Part shown: piece after piece, positions 49,822 through 58,394 of the stretch
Layout of the letters: every line of letters starts with the position of its first letter
How positions within the stretch are numbered: position 1 is the first letter of the stretch
Assembly (NCBI RefSeq): GCF_014332515.1
Contig: NZ_VFSD01000031.1
Location: forward strand, 1-64,000
Direction: 5' to 3'
DNA length: 64,000 bases
Source of the DNA: Pontibacter beigongshangensis
GTDB taxonomy: Bacteria; Bacteroidota; Bacteroidia; Cytophagales; Hymenobacteraceae
The notes under the pieces: generated by a model
Told to the model about the DNA's origin: nothing
The model's database searches: none
The model's input: the letters and a program-made list of their open reading frames with translations, nothing else
Position numbers and translations under genes: made by a program

Positions 49822-49866
49822 AATTATTCTAATGGAAATGTCCCTCCAGAGGCTCTGCTGCTGCTA
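49822..49866 (+). repeat. Family-A repeat, copy A21
   Basis: AATTATTCTAATG, core CCTCCAGAGG, tail CTCTGCTGCTGCT. Confidence 0.9.
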
Positions 49867-49898
49867 TAACCCGGGGAGCATGATCAGCCATGCTACTG

Positions 49899-50447
49899 TT
49901 ACATGCTGAACGGGGAATCGAAATCTTTCAGCAGCGGCAGCACTTCGTCTTTTGGCGATACCAGGGGCTCGGCTATGCCCCAGTCTATACCGATCTCAGG
50001 GTCGTTCCAGAGTATGCCGCCTTCTGCTGACTGCTGGTAGTAATCGGTGCATTTGTACAGGAACGTCGTGTTATCTTCCAGCGCTACAAAACCGTGTGCA
50101 AAACCTGCCGGAATCCAGAACATGTTGCGCCGCTCCGCATCCAGCATACAAGCCACAAATTGCCCGTAAGTAGCAGAATCGCGCCTTAGGTCCACAGCCA
50201 CATCCAGCGCCTTGCCAGACGAGACACGCACCAGCTTGCCCTGCGCAAAAGGCGGCTTCTGGAAATGCAGGCCACGCAGTACACCTTTTTTCGAAACCGA
50301 TTGGTTATCCTGCACAAACACAGGGTCTATTCCAAAGGGCTCGAACATCTTCTGGCTGAATGTCTCCAGGAAAAAGCCCCTGTCATCCCGGAACACACGC
50401 GGTATAAACTCTATCAACCCCTCTATAGGGAAGGTTTTAGATTCCAT
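49899..50447 (-). CDS. rfbC: dTDP-4-dehydrorhamnose 3,5-epimerase
   Basis: A 182-residue RmlC-type cupin enzyme that epimerises dTDP-4-keto-6-deoxyglucose at C3 and C5 in dTDP-L-rhamnose synthesis. It has the family marks P-R-V-F-R-D-D-R-G-F-F-L-E-T near 16-29, Q-D-N-Q-S-V-S near 46-52, G-V-L-R-G-L-H-F-Q near 55-63 (catalytic His), D-V-A-V-D-L-R near 83-89 and P-A-G-F-A-H-G-F near 113-120. The other three rfb genes are not in the window. The glycosyltransferase lies 56 bases upstream on the same strand, so both may belong to a polysaccharide locus (inference). Confidence 0.95.
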   Translation of the reverse strand: MESKTFPIEGLIEFIPRVFRDDRGFFLETFSQKMFEPFGIDPVFVQDNQSVSKKGVLRGLHFQKPPFAQGKLVRVSSGKALDVAVDLRRDSATYGQFVACMLDAERRNMFWIPAGFAHGFVALEDNTTFLYKCTDYYQQSAEGGILWNDPEIGIDWGIAEPLVSPKDEVLPLLKDFDSPFSM

Positions 50448-50503
50448 GCTAATCTTGATCTTTAATTATCTGCAAATTATAATTTTATTCTCATAACTTT
50501 TGC

Positions 50504-51625
50504 CTATTCCGGCATTTCCTGGTGCGTAACTTTTGCAATGGCCGCCAGGTAACGCTCTATCACAAAGCGGTCGTCGAATTTTGCCTCGGCCAGATCCCGG
50601 CTTGCCTGCCCCATCTGCCGCAGCTGATCGTCGCTGAGGCGCAGGACCTGCAGCATTTTAGCGGCCAGGTCGGCGGCACTCCTGACCTGGCAAAGAAAAC
50701 CGTTCACGCCGTCTTTTACTACTTCGCGGCAGCCGGGCACATCGGTGGCGATGAGCGGTTTTGCCATGGCAGCAGCCTCCAGCAAGGTGCGGGGCGTACC
50801 TTCGCGGTAAGAGGGCAGTACCACGCAGTCGGCCTGGGCAATTTTAGCGGCTACCTCATCGGTAAAGCCCAGGTACTCGATGTTGCCGGCCTGCAGCCAC
50901 TCCGCCAGCAGCTCGGGGCTGATGCCCGTGCGGCTGCGCTCATCTATCGCGCCCAGCACCTGGCATCTTACCTCCGGAAAGGCTGCCTTCACCAGCCGGG
51001 CCGCTTCTACGTACTCTGCAATGCCTTTCTCGAACATCAGCCTGCCCACCATCAAAAAGACAAACGGTTGGTTACGCCTGTACGTCTCGGCAGGAACAAA
51101 GGCTCGCAGGTCGATGCCGGAGCCTGGCAGCACCTCGGTAAGCTCGCGGCGTACCAGCTTCTGTGCCAGAAACAGCTGCCGGTCGTCTTCGTTCTGGAAA
51201 AAGACTTTCTTCGGAAACCTGAATGAGACACGGTAGAGCGCCAGTGCGATGGTGGAGATGAGGTCTTTCACGATGAACACCGTCCCCAGCCCCGACACAT
51301 TGTTGATGGCTGGCACGCCTGCCATTTGGGCTGCCAGGGAGCCGTAAATATTGGGCTTGATGGTGTAGTGCAGCAGCACGTCGGGGCGCAGGCGCCGATA
51401 GGTGCGGTACAGGCGCCAGACCAGGTGCAGGTCGGTGAAGGGGTTTGTGCCCTGCGCCATCGGCACGGGCACAAACGTGCAGCCAGCCTCCACCAGCTTT
51501 GGCGAATAGGCATCGGCTGGTGCAATGGCCACTACCTCATGCCCCTGCGCCAGCAAGGCCCTGACCAGGCTCATGCGGAAATTAAAGATGTTCCAGGATG
51601 TGTTGATGACAATGGCAATCCGCAT
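50504..51625 (-). CDS. Glycosyltransferase family 4 protein
   Basis: A 373-residue GT-B fold glycosyltransferase. The N-terminal acceptor domain starts with N-T-S-W-N-I-F-N-F-R near 8-17 and contains H-Y-T-I-K-P-N-I-Y-G near 86-95 and N-N-V-S-G-L-G near 107-113, a pattern of the CapM/PglA-like branch that works on undecaprenyl-linked sugars. The C-terminal donor domain holds V-G-R-L-M-F-E-K-G near 192-200 and the E-x7-E element in S-Y-R-E-G-T-P-R-T-L-L-E near 266-277. It is probably involved in capsule, O-antigen or exopolysaccharide assembly, and is cotranscribed with rfbC. Donor and acceptor sugars are unknown. Confidence 0.9.
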   Translation of the reverse strand: MRIAIVINTSWNIFNFRMSLVRALLAQGHEVVAIAPADAYSPKLVEAGCTFVPVPMAQGTNPFTDLHLVWRLYRTYRRLRPDVLLHYTIKPNIYGSLAAQMAGVPAINNVSGLGTVFIVKDLISTIALALYRVSFRFPKKVFFQNEDDRQLFLAQKLVRRELTEVLPGSGIDLRAFVPAETYRRNQPFVFLMVGRLMFEKGIAEYVEAARLVKAAFPEVRCQVLGAIDERSRTGISPELLAEWLQAGNIEYLGFTDEVAAKIAQADCVVLPSYREGTPRTLLEAAAMAKPLIATDVPGCREVVKDGVNGFLCQVRSAADLAAKMLQVLRLSDDQLRQMGQASRDLAEAKFDDRFVIERYLAAIAKVTHQEMPE

Positions 51626-52215
51626 AATTAAACAAGCGCCGGGTAGCAGAACAAGGGGTAGTGCTGCGCCAAATTAAAAATTAGAAATTATACTGGCGCG
51701 AGCGTCTTCATGCGTGACTACTGTTCCGCGGCCTCTGGCCGTCTTGAAGCACCTACGCGACCGCATAAATTTTTCTAACAATTAAATTAGAGAAGCAAGG
51801 GTAGCCTACTTAGTTTTTAGGGTGCAAGTTAGCTATTCCTGACGCTATTATCAGAAAAATTGGGTTAAATTGCACCTATTGTTTTCGGCCTGCTCAAGAT
51901 GTAATTTTGCGGAAGGGAAAGGGGCTGCGGCAGTATGTTCTTCCACCCATAGGCGAGCGCAGATAGCAGCATTCATCCCGACTTCAAGCAAAAACAGTAT
52001 AACCGACGCAAAAGGGAATTACGTAGAATTACCAACGCCATGCTGGCAACGGAGGTCTGTAGCCTCAGACCCCGGAAAAATCAATCTTAACCTGGACGAC
52101 CGCAAAAGCGTTATGGCCAATAATTGCGGACTTCTGCCAGGTGCTGCTATGCTGCGGCCTAGCCCACAGTGCGTGGAGGAGTTGGCGGCATACAACATGA
52201 TATGAAAGAATCTTA
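51626..52215. other. Long spacer upstream of hflX
   Basis: 590 bases. It holds a candidate promoter at 51878-51909 and a short GC-rich hairpin-like stretch near 51725-51740 (CGGCCTCTGGCCG). A 111-codon frame (51870-52205) has no support in composition or homology and is not called. Confidence 0.4.
51878..51909 (+). promoter_or_regulatory. Candidate promoter of hflX
   Basis: ATTG (51878-51881), 20 bases, TAATTTTG (51902-51909): the same boxes and spacing as the carB promoter. If used, the hflX message has a leader of about 300 bases. Confidence 0.4.
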
Positions 52216-53424
52216 ATGGGTAAAAAACAATTTCACGAAACTGCCAAGCCACAGGAAACTGCGGTGCTGGTAGCAGTGCCGAGCCACCGCCAGTCTGATG
52301 AGCAAACGAAAGAGTATCTCGATGAGCTTGCCTTTTTAACGGAGACGGCCGGCGCCCAAACTATAAAACGCTTCGTGCAGAAGCTCGACAAGCCCGACAC
52401 CCGCACCTTTGTGGGCAGCGGCAAGCTCAACGAGATCCAGGCATTTGTAAAGGAGCATAACGTAGACATGGTTATTTTCGACGATGACCTGAGCCCCTCG
52501 CAGGTACGCAACATCGAGCGGGAGCTGGAGGTAAAGATTGTGGACCGCAGCCTGCTGATACTCGATATTTTTGCCCTTCGGGCTAAGACCGCGCAGGCGC
52601 ACGCGCAGGTAGAAATGGCCCAGTACCAGTACCTGCTCCCCCGCCTCACCAACCTCTGGACCCACCTTTCCAAACAAAAGGGTGGCATTGGTATGAAGGG
52701 ACCTGGTGAAACCGAGATTGAGACGGACAGGCGTATTGTGCGCGAAAAGATATCGTTGCTGAAAGAGCGCCTGCTTAAGTTTGAAAAGCAGAATTTTGAG
52801 CAGCGCAAGTCGCGGGCCAGCATTACCCGGGTGGCGCTGGTGGGCTATACCAACGTAGGCAAGTCTACGATCATGAACCTGCTCTCCAAGTCTGATCTGT
52901 TTGCCGAGAACAAGCTTTTTGCCACCGTAGATGCCACGGTGCGCAAGGTCGTGTTCGAGAACATTCCGTTCCTCCTCTCCGATACGGTTGGGTTCATCCG
53001 GAAGCTGCCCACCAAGCTCATAGAGTCGTTTAAATCCACGCTCGACGAGATTCGGGAGTCGGATCTGCTGGTGCACGTGGTGGATATCTCGCATCCGTCT
53101 TTTGAAGAGCACATTGCCGTAGTAAACGCCACGCTCAAAGACATACACGCGGCCGACAAACCGGTGCTGCTGGTGTTCAACAAGATAGACAAGTACCTGC
53201 AGCAGCGCGAGCAGGAGCTACACCAGGAGCACGAAGACCTGGCGGAAGAACACCGCCCGGTGCGGCCGTCTATCGAAGACCTGAAGGCGACCTACATGGC
53301 CAAGGAGCACACCTCGGCCCTGTTTATTTCGGCCACAGACAAAATTAACATCGAGGAGCTGCGCGAAGAACTGCTCCGGCGCGTATCGGAGATCCATTAT
53401 GAGCGCTACCCGAACAATGTGTAG
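52216..53424 (+). CDS. hflX: GTPase HflX
   Basis: A ribosome-associated GTPase that splits stalled or hibernating 70S ribosomes under stress. The 402 residues contain the HflX N-terminal domain (about 15-180, with D-D-L-S-P-S-Q-V-R-N near 89-98 and the G-P-G-E-T-E-I-E-T-D-R-R block near 160-171), a short linker helix, and the G domain with P-loop G-Y-T-N-V-G-K-S (210-217), D-T-V-G-F near 256-260 and N-K-I-D near 322-325. A C-terminal domain of about 60 residues follows. The length is normal and a strong terminator follows. Monocistronic. Confidence 0.96.
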   Translation: MGKKQFHETAKPQETAVLVAVPSHRQSDEQTKEYLDELAFLTETAGAQTIKRFVQKLDKPDTRTFVGSGKLNEIQAFVKEHNVDMVIFDDDLSPSQVRNIERELEVKIVDRSLLILDIFALRAKTAQAHAQVEMAQYQYLLPRLTNLWTHLSKQKGGIGMKGPGETEIETDRRIVREKISLLKERLLKFEKQNFEQRKSRASITRVALVGYTNVGKSTIMNLLSKSDLFAENKLFATVDATVRKVVFENIPFLLSDTVGFIRKLPTKLIESFKSTLDEIRESDLLVHVVDISHPSFEEHIAVVNATLKDIHAADKPVLLVFNKIDKYLQQREQELHQEHEDLAEEHRPVRPSIEDLKATYMAKEHTSALFISATDKINIEELREELLRRVSEIHYERYPNNV

Positions 53425-53470
53425 TCTTTTTTCGGACACAAGACGCAGGACTTATTAAATTAAACCATAC

Positions 53471-53511
53471 TTAACAGCGGCTGCTCCACCTTGGAGCAGC
53501 CGCTGTTATTT
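53471..53511 (+). terminator. Terminator after hflX
   Basis: A perfect 15-bp stem (53473-53487 with 53493-53507), a 5-base loop and then ATTTT. 47 bases after the hflX stop. Confidence 0.9.
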
Positions 53512-53520
53512 TAGCAGCCC

Positions 53521-53690
53521 ACCTAATGTGACAATGGGTTCATGTGCTAATTTCTTGATTTGGGAATTTTTCGATTTGGAGATGTGAAGATTTGGAGATG
53601 AATGCCCAGAGCAGACTTTAAAACAATAAAATCTTAACTCCTATCTTTAAAAAAGCCCTGTGTCTTAGGTCCTGCGTCTTGTGCCTGTTT
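53521..53690. repeat. Mosaic repeat block (families E, D and C)
   Basis: In order: family E reversed (GGGTTCATGTGCTAATTT), family D (GATTTGGAGATGTGAAGATT), and family C (GTGTCTTAGGTCCTGCGTCT), followed directly by A22. It shows the largest number of module types in one spacer. Confidence 0.65.
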
Positions 53691-53692
53691 TA

Positions 53693-53734
53693 GAGCAGCA
53701 GAACCTCCGGAGGGGCATTTTCATTAGAATAATT
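53693..53734 (-). repeat. Family-A repeat, copy A22
   Basis: Reverse orientation with perfect core CCTCCGGAGG (53704-53713), then GGGCATTTTCATTAGAATAA. Confidence 0.9.
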
Positions 53735-53889
53735 TGGTTGAACCCACCTTTATGTAAGCGGAGCCTGTATACTATACCACAATCACCTCCCTGTGTCACA
53801 ACTATTTCCGGGTGCTGGCAGTAAAGACGAAAAGCCTGTGCTGAAAACTAACCGGCTACTGCCTCAGGGCTTATTGTAACTGACATTTT

Positions 53890-54384
53890 ATGAAAAAACT
53901 ATATATACTCCGGCACGCCAAATCGAGCTGGGAATTTGAAGAACTCAGCGACCACGACCGGCCACTGAACAAGCGCGGGCGGGAAGACGCCCCATTGATG
54001 GGCGAGGAACTGGCATCGCGCAATGTAAAAATTGACCTGCTTATCTCCAGTTCCGCTGTGCGGGCTATTTCTACGGCCACCCTGGTAGCCAAAGAAATTG
54101 GCTACGAACCCGACGACATGGTGATAGACAACCGCATTTATGGCGCTGAAAAAAAAGTGCTGCTGGAGGTGGTGCAGGAAGCTCCTGCCGATGTAGACGC
54201 ACTCATGATTGTAGGACATAACGAGGCTCTCTCTGAATTTGCCAACATGCTCTCGCCAGATCTGATCTCCAGAATACCTACTGCTGGTGTGGTGGCACTG
54301 GAGTTCGACTGCGAAAGCTGGTACGACATCAGCTCTAAAAATGCCAAACTGCTCTTTTTCGACTTCCCTAAGAACTACAAATAA
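53890..54384 (+). CDS. SixA-like histidine phosphatase
   Basis: A 164-residue phosphohistidine phosphatase of the SixA type within the histidine phosphatase superfamily. The catalytic phosphate pocket is L-R-H-A-K-S-S-W near 6-13, with the second part S-S-S-A-V-R-A near 53-59 and the later His in I-V-G-H-N-E near 112-117. SixA proteins remove phosphate from His of signalling proteins. The polyphosphate kinase gene follows after 119 bases on the same strand, a pairing I recall from other bacteria; a shared role in phosphate or polyphosphate control is inference. Confidence 0.88.
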   Translation: MKKLYILRHAKSSWEFEELSDHDRPLNKRGREDAPLMGEELASRNVKIDLLISSSAVRAISTATLVAKEIGYEPDDMVIDNRIYGAEKKVLLEVVQEAPADVDALMIVGHNEALSEFANMLSPDLISRIPTAGVVALEFDCESWYDISSKNAKLLFFDFPKNYK

Positions 54385-54503
54385 AACAAACCCACGCAAG
54401 AAACAGGGCTAAGATCTTCTTTCTTCTTCACTAAAAGCGGTGGCAACAAGTGCCCTTAACGCTTTGAATAAACAACACCAGCCTTACTGAAGGCAACACA
54501 TAT

Positions 54504-56603
54504 ATGGAACAGCCTAAAACCGATAAAAAATCTAAAGCATACCCTTTCATAAACCGGGAGCTCAGCTGGCTCGCTTTTAACTACCGGGTGCTGCAGGAGG
54601 CCAAAGACCCGCGGGTGCCCCTGCTCGAGCGCATTAAGTTCATGGCCATCTTCTCTTCTAACCTCGACGAGTACTTTAAAGTGCGCGTGGCCACCCTCAA
54701 GCGGCTTGTCGTGCTCAAAAAGAAGACCCGGCAAAAGCTGGTGGAGCCGCCAACCGAAACCCTGGAGCAAGTGCTGCAGGAGGTAGGCAGGCAGCAGGAG
54801 GAGTTCGGCAAGGTGTTTCGCGAAGGTATTCTGGCCGATCTGCACAAAGAGAACATCCACATGCTAACAGAGCATGACCTGAAACCGAAGCAGAAGACCT
54901 TTGTAAAAAAATATTTTGCCGAGAAGCTGCAGCCCCTGCTGCTCCCCATTTTGCTGGACGAAACACAGACCCACCTGTTCCTGAAAGACCAGACCGTGTA
55001 CCTGGGCGTGCACCTGACCGAGCCCCTGAAAGACAATGTGCCGCCGGAGCGCTTTGCCATGATGGAGATACCGACTAAAAAGCACGGAGGCCGTTTTCTG
55101 AAGCTGCCCACTGTGGGCAACCAACGGTACGTCATGTTTATTGATGATGTGATCCGCTTCTGTCTGGCAGAGTTGTTTCCGGGTTATAAACAGCAAAAGG
55201 CGCATGCCGTAAAAGTATCCAGAGACGCTGAGCTTGACCTCGAAGACGAAGCCGGCAACCTTATGGCCAAGATCACAAAGAGCCTGAAGAAGCGCGAAAC
55301 TGGCTACCCCGCCCGCCTCCTCTACGACCCGGAAACCCCGCAGGAACTGCTGGAGGCCATTATGGCGCACACCGGCATACAGGAAGATGCGCTGGTGGAA
55401 GGCAGCAAATACCACAACTTCCGCGACTTTTTCCAGTTCCCTGACTTTAACCTGCCTCACCTCAAGTTTGAGCCACAGCCCAACCTGGCGCACCCGCTGC
55501 TGGAGCAGGAGCCAAGCCTGCTGGAAGCCATGAAAAAGCAGGATTACCTGGTGCACTACCCCTACCAGTCGTTCGACTATGTGCTCCGGCTGTTCCAGGA
55601 GGCGGCCGAAGACCCGAAAGTAAAATCGATCAGTGCCACCCTGTACCGTGTAGCCGAAGACTCTGCCATTGCCAAAGCGTTGGTAAAAGCAGCTAAAAAT
55701 GGCAAGATGGTAACGGTGGTGGTAGAGCTGAAGGCCCGCTTCGACGAGGAGTCGAACATCTTTTGGGCGGGTAAGCTGCAGAAAGCCGGGGCCAATGTAA
55801 TACTGGGTGCCCCTGACCTGAAAGTACACTCCAAGCTGGGCCTGATCACGCAGGTAGAAGATGGCAAAATGAAGAACTACGCCTACCTGAGCACCGGCAA
55901 CTACAACGAGGACACCTCCCGCATTTATTGCGACCACGCCCTCTTTACTTCCAACCCCGAGCTTACCAAGGATGTGGAGCAGGTCTTCAACTTCCTGATG
56001 GACGGGCAACCCGACAAGCAGTTTAACCACCTGCTGGTGGCGCCCATAAACATGCGGGAGCGCTTTGTGGAGCTGATAAACCAGGAAATAAAAAATGCAA
56101 AAAAAGGCCTGCCTGCCTCCATGATCTTAAAGATGAATGCCCTGCAGGATGAGAGCATGATTAAAAAGCTCTACGACGCCAGTAAGGCCGGCGTAAAGAT
56201 ACAGCTGCTGGTGCGGGGCATTTGCTGCCTGGTGCCGGGGCAGGAAGGGATAAGCGAGAATATCGAGATGCGCAGCATCGTAGACCGCTACCTGGAGCAC
56301 GCGCGGGTATATATTTTTCATAACAACGGCGAGGAGAAATACTATGTAGCCTCCGCCGACTGGATGACCCGCAACCTGAACCGTCGGGTAGAAGTGGCCT
56401 TCCCCCTCACGCAGCCCGACCTGGTAGCGCAACTGCGCCATATCATAGACCTGCAGCTACAGGACGCCACCAAAGCCCGGACCGTAGACAATACGTATGT
56501 GCAAACGACGGAGCAGGAGAGAGTGCGGGCACAATACGCCACCTACAGTTACCTGGAAAGCCTGTTGCCGGAAACCAAACAGCCGAAAAAGAAAGCCAGC
56601 TAA
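54504..56603 (+). CDS. ppk1: Polyphosphate kinase 1
   Basis: The membrane-associated enzyme that makes long polyphosphate chains from ATP. The 699 residues follow the N, H, C1 and C2 domain order: F-I-N-R-E-L-S-W-L-A-F near 15-25, the C1 block with E-L-K-A-R-F-D-E near 413-420, the autophosphorylated His442 in V-H-S-K-L-G, the S-T-G-N-Y-N motif near 462-467, and the second catalytic His606 in Y-I-F-H-N-N-G-E near 603-610. The size equals that of other PPK1 enzymes. Residues after 675 form a charged tail. A perfect terminator lies 47 bases downstream. Confidence 0.97.
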   Translation: MEQPKTDKKSKAYPFINRELSWLAFNYRVLQEAKDPRVPLLERIKFMAIFSSNLDEYFKVRVATLKRLVVLKKKTRQKLVEPPTETLEQVLQEVGRQQEEFGKVFREGILADLHKENIHMLTEHDLKPKQKTFVKKYFAEKLQPLLLPILLDETQTHLFLKDQTVYLGVHLTEPLKDNVPPERFAMMEIPTKKHGGRFLKLPTVGNQRYVMFIDDVIRFCLAELFPGYKQQKAHAVKVSRDAELDLEDEAGNLMAKITKSLKKRETGYPARLLYDPETPQELLEAIMAHTGIQEDALVEGSKYHNFRDFFQFPDFNLPHLKFEPQPNLAHPLLEQEPSLLEAMKKQDYLVHYPYQSFDYVLRLFQEAAEDPKVKSISATLYRVAEDSAIAKALVKAAKNGKMVTVVVELKARFDEESNIFWAGKLQKAGANVILGAPDLKVHSKLGLITQVEDGKMKNYAYLSTGNYNEDTSRIYCDHALFTSNPELTKDVEQVFNFLMDGQPDKQFNHLLVAPINMRERFVELINQEIKNAKKGLPASMILKMNALQDESMIKKLYDASKAGVKIQLLVRGICCLVPGQEGISENIEMRSIVDRYLEHARVYIFHNNGEEKYYVASADWMTRNLNRRVEVAFPLTQPDLVAQLRHIIDLQLQDATKARTVDNTYVQTTEQERVRAQYATYSYLESLLPETKQPKKKAS

Positions 56604-56610
56604 GCTTGTG

Positions 56611-56651
56611 CAGCAGCCGAAGTAGGTCCGGAGGGCTGTTTTGATTCAAAA
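56611..56651 (-). repeat. Decayed family-A copy A23
   Basis: Reverse orientation: CAGCAGCCG tail and GGTCCGGAGGGCTGTTTTGA remain; the AT block is lost. It abuts the ppk1 terminator. Confidence 0.55.
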
Positions 56652-56688
56652 AATCCCCTTGCAGGTTCTGGCCTGCAAGGGGATTTTT
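56651..56688 (+). terminator. Terminator after ppk1
   Basis: A perfect 15-bp stem (56651-56665 with 56672-56686, AAATCCCCTTGCAGG), a 6-base loop and a T run. Confidence 0.9.
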
Positions 56689-56833
56689 GGTTATGAGGCC
56701 TTTCATAAAAGGTGCAGCGGCAAATTACATCTAGTGCTCCTCCAGTTTGATTTTTAGAACGATTTAATACTTGTAAAGCTGCCAAAAAACATAGCTACCA
56801 TAATTTTGAATTTCTAATTTGACGAAGCACTAG

Positions 56834-56879
56834 TAGCAGCAACAGTAACCTCTGGGGGAGCATTTTAATTAGAATAATT
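56834..56879 (-). repeat. Family-A repeat, copy A24
   Basis: Reverse orientation, GCAGCAACAG tail, core CCTCTGGGGG, AT block ATTAGAATAATT. With A23 and the terminator it explains most of spacer 56604-57036. Confidence 0.85.
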
Positions 56880-57036
56880 GATCCGAAACCAGAATAATAT
56901 TCCCCAGGGGCTGTGCCCTGACAGCGCACTTCATGAAGTCTACAAGACTTGTTTTTCAGCAGATGAAAGTTCTGCCAGGCGACAGAGCCGGGGGCAAAGA
57001 CGGATAAGGCATTTAGATGGGGATTACCGCAGCTAA

Positions 57037-58059
57037 TTACCTTTGCGAGAATCGCCTTGGCGGCACCAGGTAAAGCTCTACGCCCAGGTAGCCGGCTCCG
57101 GCCAGGTCGTTGTTGATCAGTTCGTCGCGGGAGCCTATTACGTCGTAGATCCGGTTGCGGTAATACTGCCGGAAACCGCCTTCTACCGAAAACCACAGAA
57201 AATCGTAGATCTCCTGCTCCAGGCGCAGCAGCGCTTTTATGTCGGTGCGGCGCAGTTCCAGATCCTCGAACTGCGCCAGAGGCGGCTGATTTACATACAT
57301 GTTGTAGCTGGCGCCTTCCAGCCGGTAGCCTGCGTACAGAATCGTTTTTTCTGACACGTTGCGCCTGAACCTCACATTAGCAGGAAAGATAGACTCCACT
57401 CCCCATTTATCGTTGAAGGTGCGGTTGTAGAGTATACCCGGGTACACGCGCCTGCGCCCGAAGGTATACCCAAACTGTCCGCCTATTCCCCACACAAAGT
57501 TGGGGCTTTTCTTCCAGCCATAGGCCATGTCTATGGTGGTTTTCAGATAGTCTGTTATGTTTATGTTCTCTTGCGTATAATCGCCGTTCAGCTCCCCTTT
57601 TATACGCACCAGGTAAAAATTCTCTTCGTCTATAGACCGCAGAAAGGCTATCTGCAGGCCCAGGCTTTTCAGGTCTTTATCTTCGAGGTACCTGTAGAGG
57701 CTGTAGGTGCTGGGCTCCACATGCTCGAAGTTAAATTCCTCTACATTGTACGTAACGCCAACTAATAACTTGGTCCGGGGCTTGTTCATAACAGGAGCCA
57801 TCAGGCGCATGTCCCATTTGTTGTTTCGCCTTACGCGGCCGCTGCCATTCCCTATAGCCGGGTCGTCGGTGCGGGAGTCTATATCGAACTGTGGCAGGCG
57901 CTCGTAACCAATCACCACGCCACGCCCCCTGGGCATTCCTTCCACCGATGGATTGGCATAGATCTTCTCTTTTTCCGGCTCTATGGCCTGTGCCCTTACC
58001 AGCTGATGAAGCAACAGCAGTGGCCAACAAAGTACCATACAAACTATTTTTTTTTTCAT
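57037..58059 (-). CDS. DUF6268 outer-membrane protein
   Basis: A 340-residue outer-membrane barrel protein of the DUF6268 type. A signal peptide (about 1-24, cut near R-A-Q-A-I) is followed by a short linker and about twelve amphipathic strands rich in Tyr, Phe and Arg, for example L-L-V-G-V-T-Y-N-V-E-E-F near 98-109, F-V-W-G-I-G-G-Q-F-G-Y near 189-199 and Y-L-G-V-E-L-Y-L-V near 323-331. No enzymatic motif is known for the family. The end R-R-F-S-Q-R lacks a terminal aromatic beta-signal. Monocistronic. Confidence 0.75.
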   Translation of the reverse strand: MKKKIVCMVLCWPLLLLHQLVRAQAIEPEKEKIYANPSVEGMPRGRGVVIGYERLPQFDIDSRTDDPAIGNGSGRVRRNNKWDMRLMAPVMNKPRTKLLVGVTYNVEEFNFEHVEPSTYSLYRYLEDKDLKSLGLQIAFLRSIDEENFYLVRIKGELNGDYTQENINITDYLKTTIDMAYGWKKSPNFVWGIGGQFGYTFGRRRVYPGILYNRTFNDKWGVESIFPANVRFRRNVSEKTILYAGYRLEGASYNMYVNQPPLAQFEDLELRRTDIKALLRLEQEIYDFLWFSVEGGFRQYYRNRIYDVIGSRDELINNDLAGAGYLGVELYLVPPRRFSQR

Positions 58060-58140
58060 AGTGCGTTGGGTCGTAAAAATATTGGTTTTTTACCAGGGCT
58101 TCAGTTTCAGGCGTACCTCACTGTTGGGTAGTGTATAAGC

Positions 58141-58175
58141 AAAACCTCCGGAGGGCTATTTTCATTAGAATAATT
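58141..58175 (-). repeat. Family-A repeat, copy A25
   Basis: Reverse orientation with perfect core CCTCCGGAGG (58145-58154), then GGCTATTTTCATTAGAATAA; the CAG tail is missing. Confidence 0.9.
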
Positions 58176-58356
58176 AAGAATAATTACGTTGATACCAGGC
58201 AAACAGCTGCTGCCGGCGTTCATGCTTCTGCTCGTTTGTTATACGCGGCGCCCACCTTGTTTCAGCAACGGCATCGGCAGCATGAGGTTGCCTGCTCCCT
58301 GCCCTGCTCAGCTTTCTGCACCGCTAAGCTCAGAAAAGCTTCTGAAGCCCTGCTTC

Positions 58357-58391
58357 CAGGCTGCGGCAGGGATGATGCCTGCCGCAGCCTG
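58357..58391 (-). terminator. Hairpin after the phosphoesterase-barrel gene
   Basis: A perfect 14-bp stem (58357-58370 with 58378-58391, CAGGCTGCGGCAGG), 7-base loop, 3 bases past the stop codon. There is no T run directly after it. Confidence 0.6.
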
Positions 58392-58394
58392 CTT

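Noticed and set aside
51870..52205. Plus-strand frame of 111 codons before hflX
   Set aside because: Cys- and Arg-rich mixture with no secondary-structure pattern, starting inside the likely promoter. No support.
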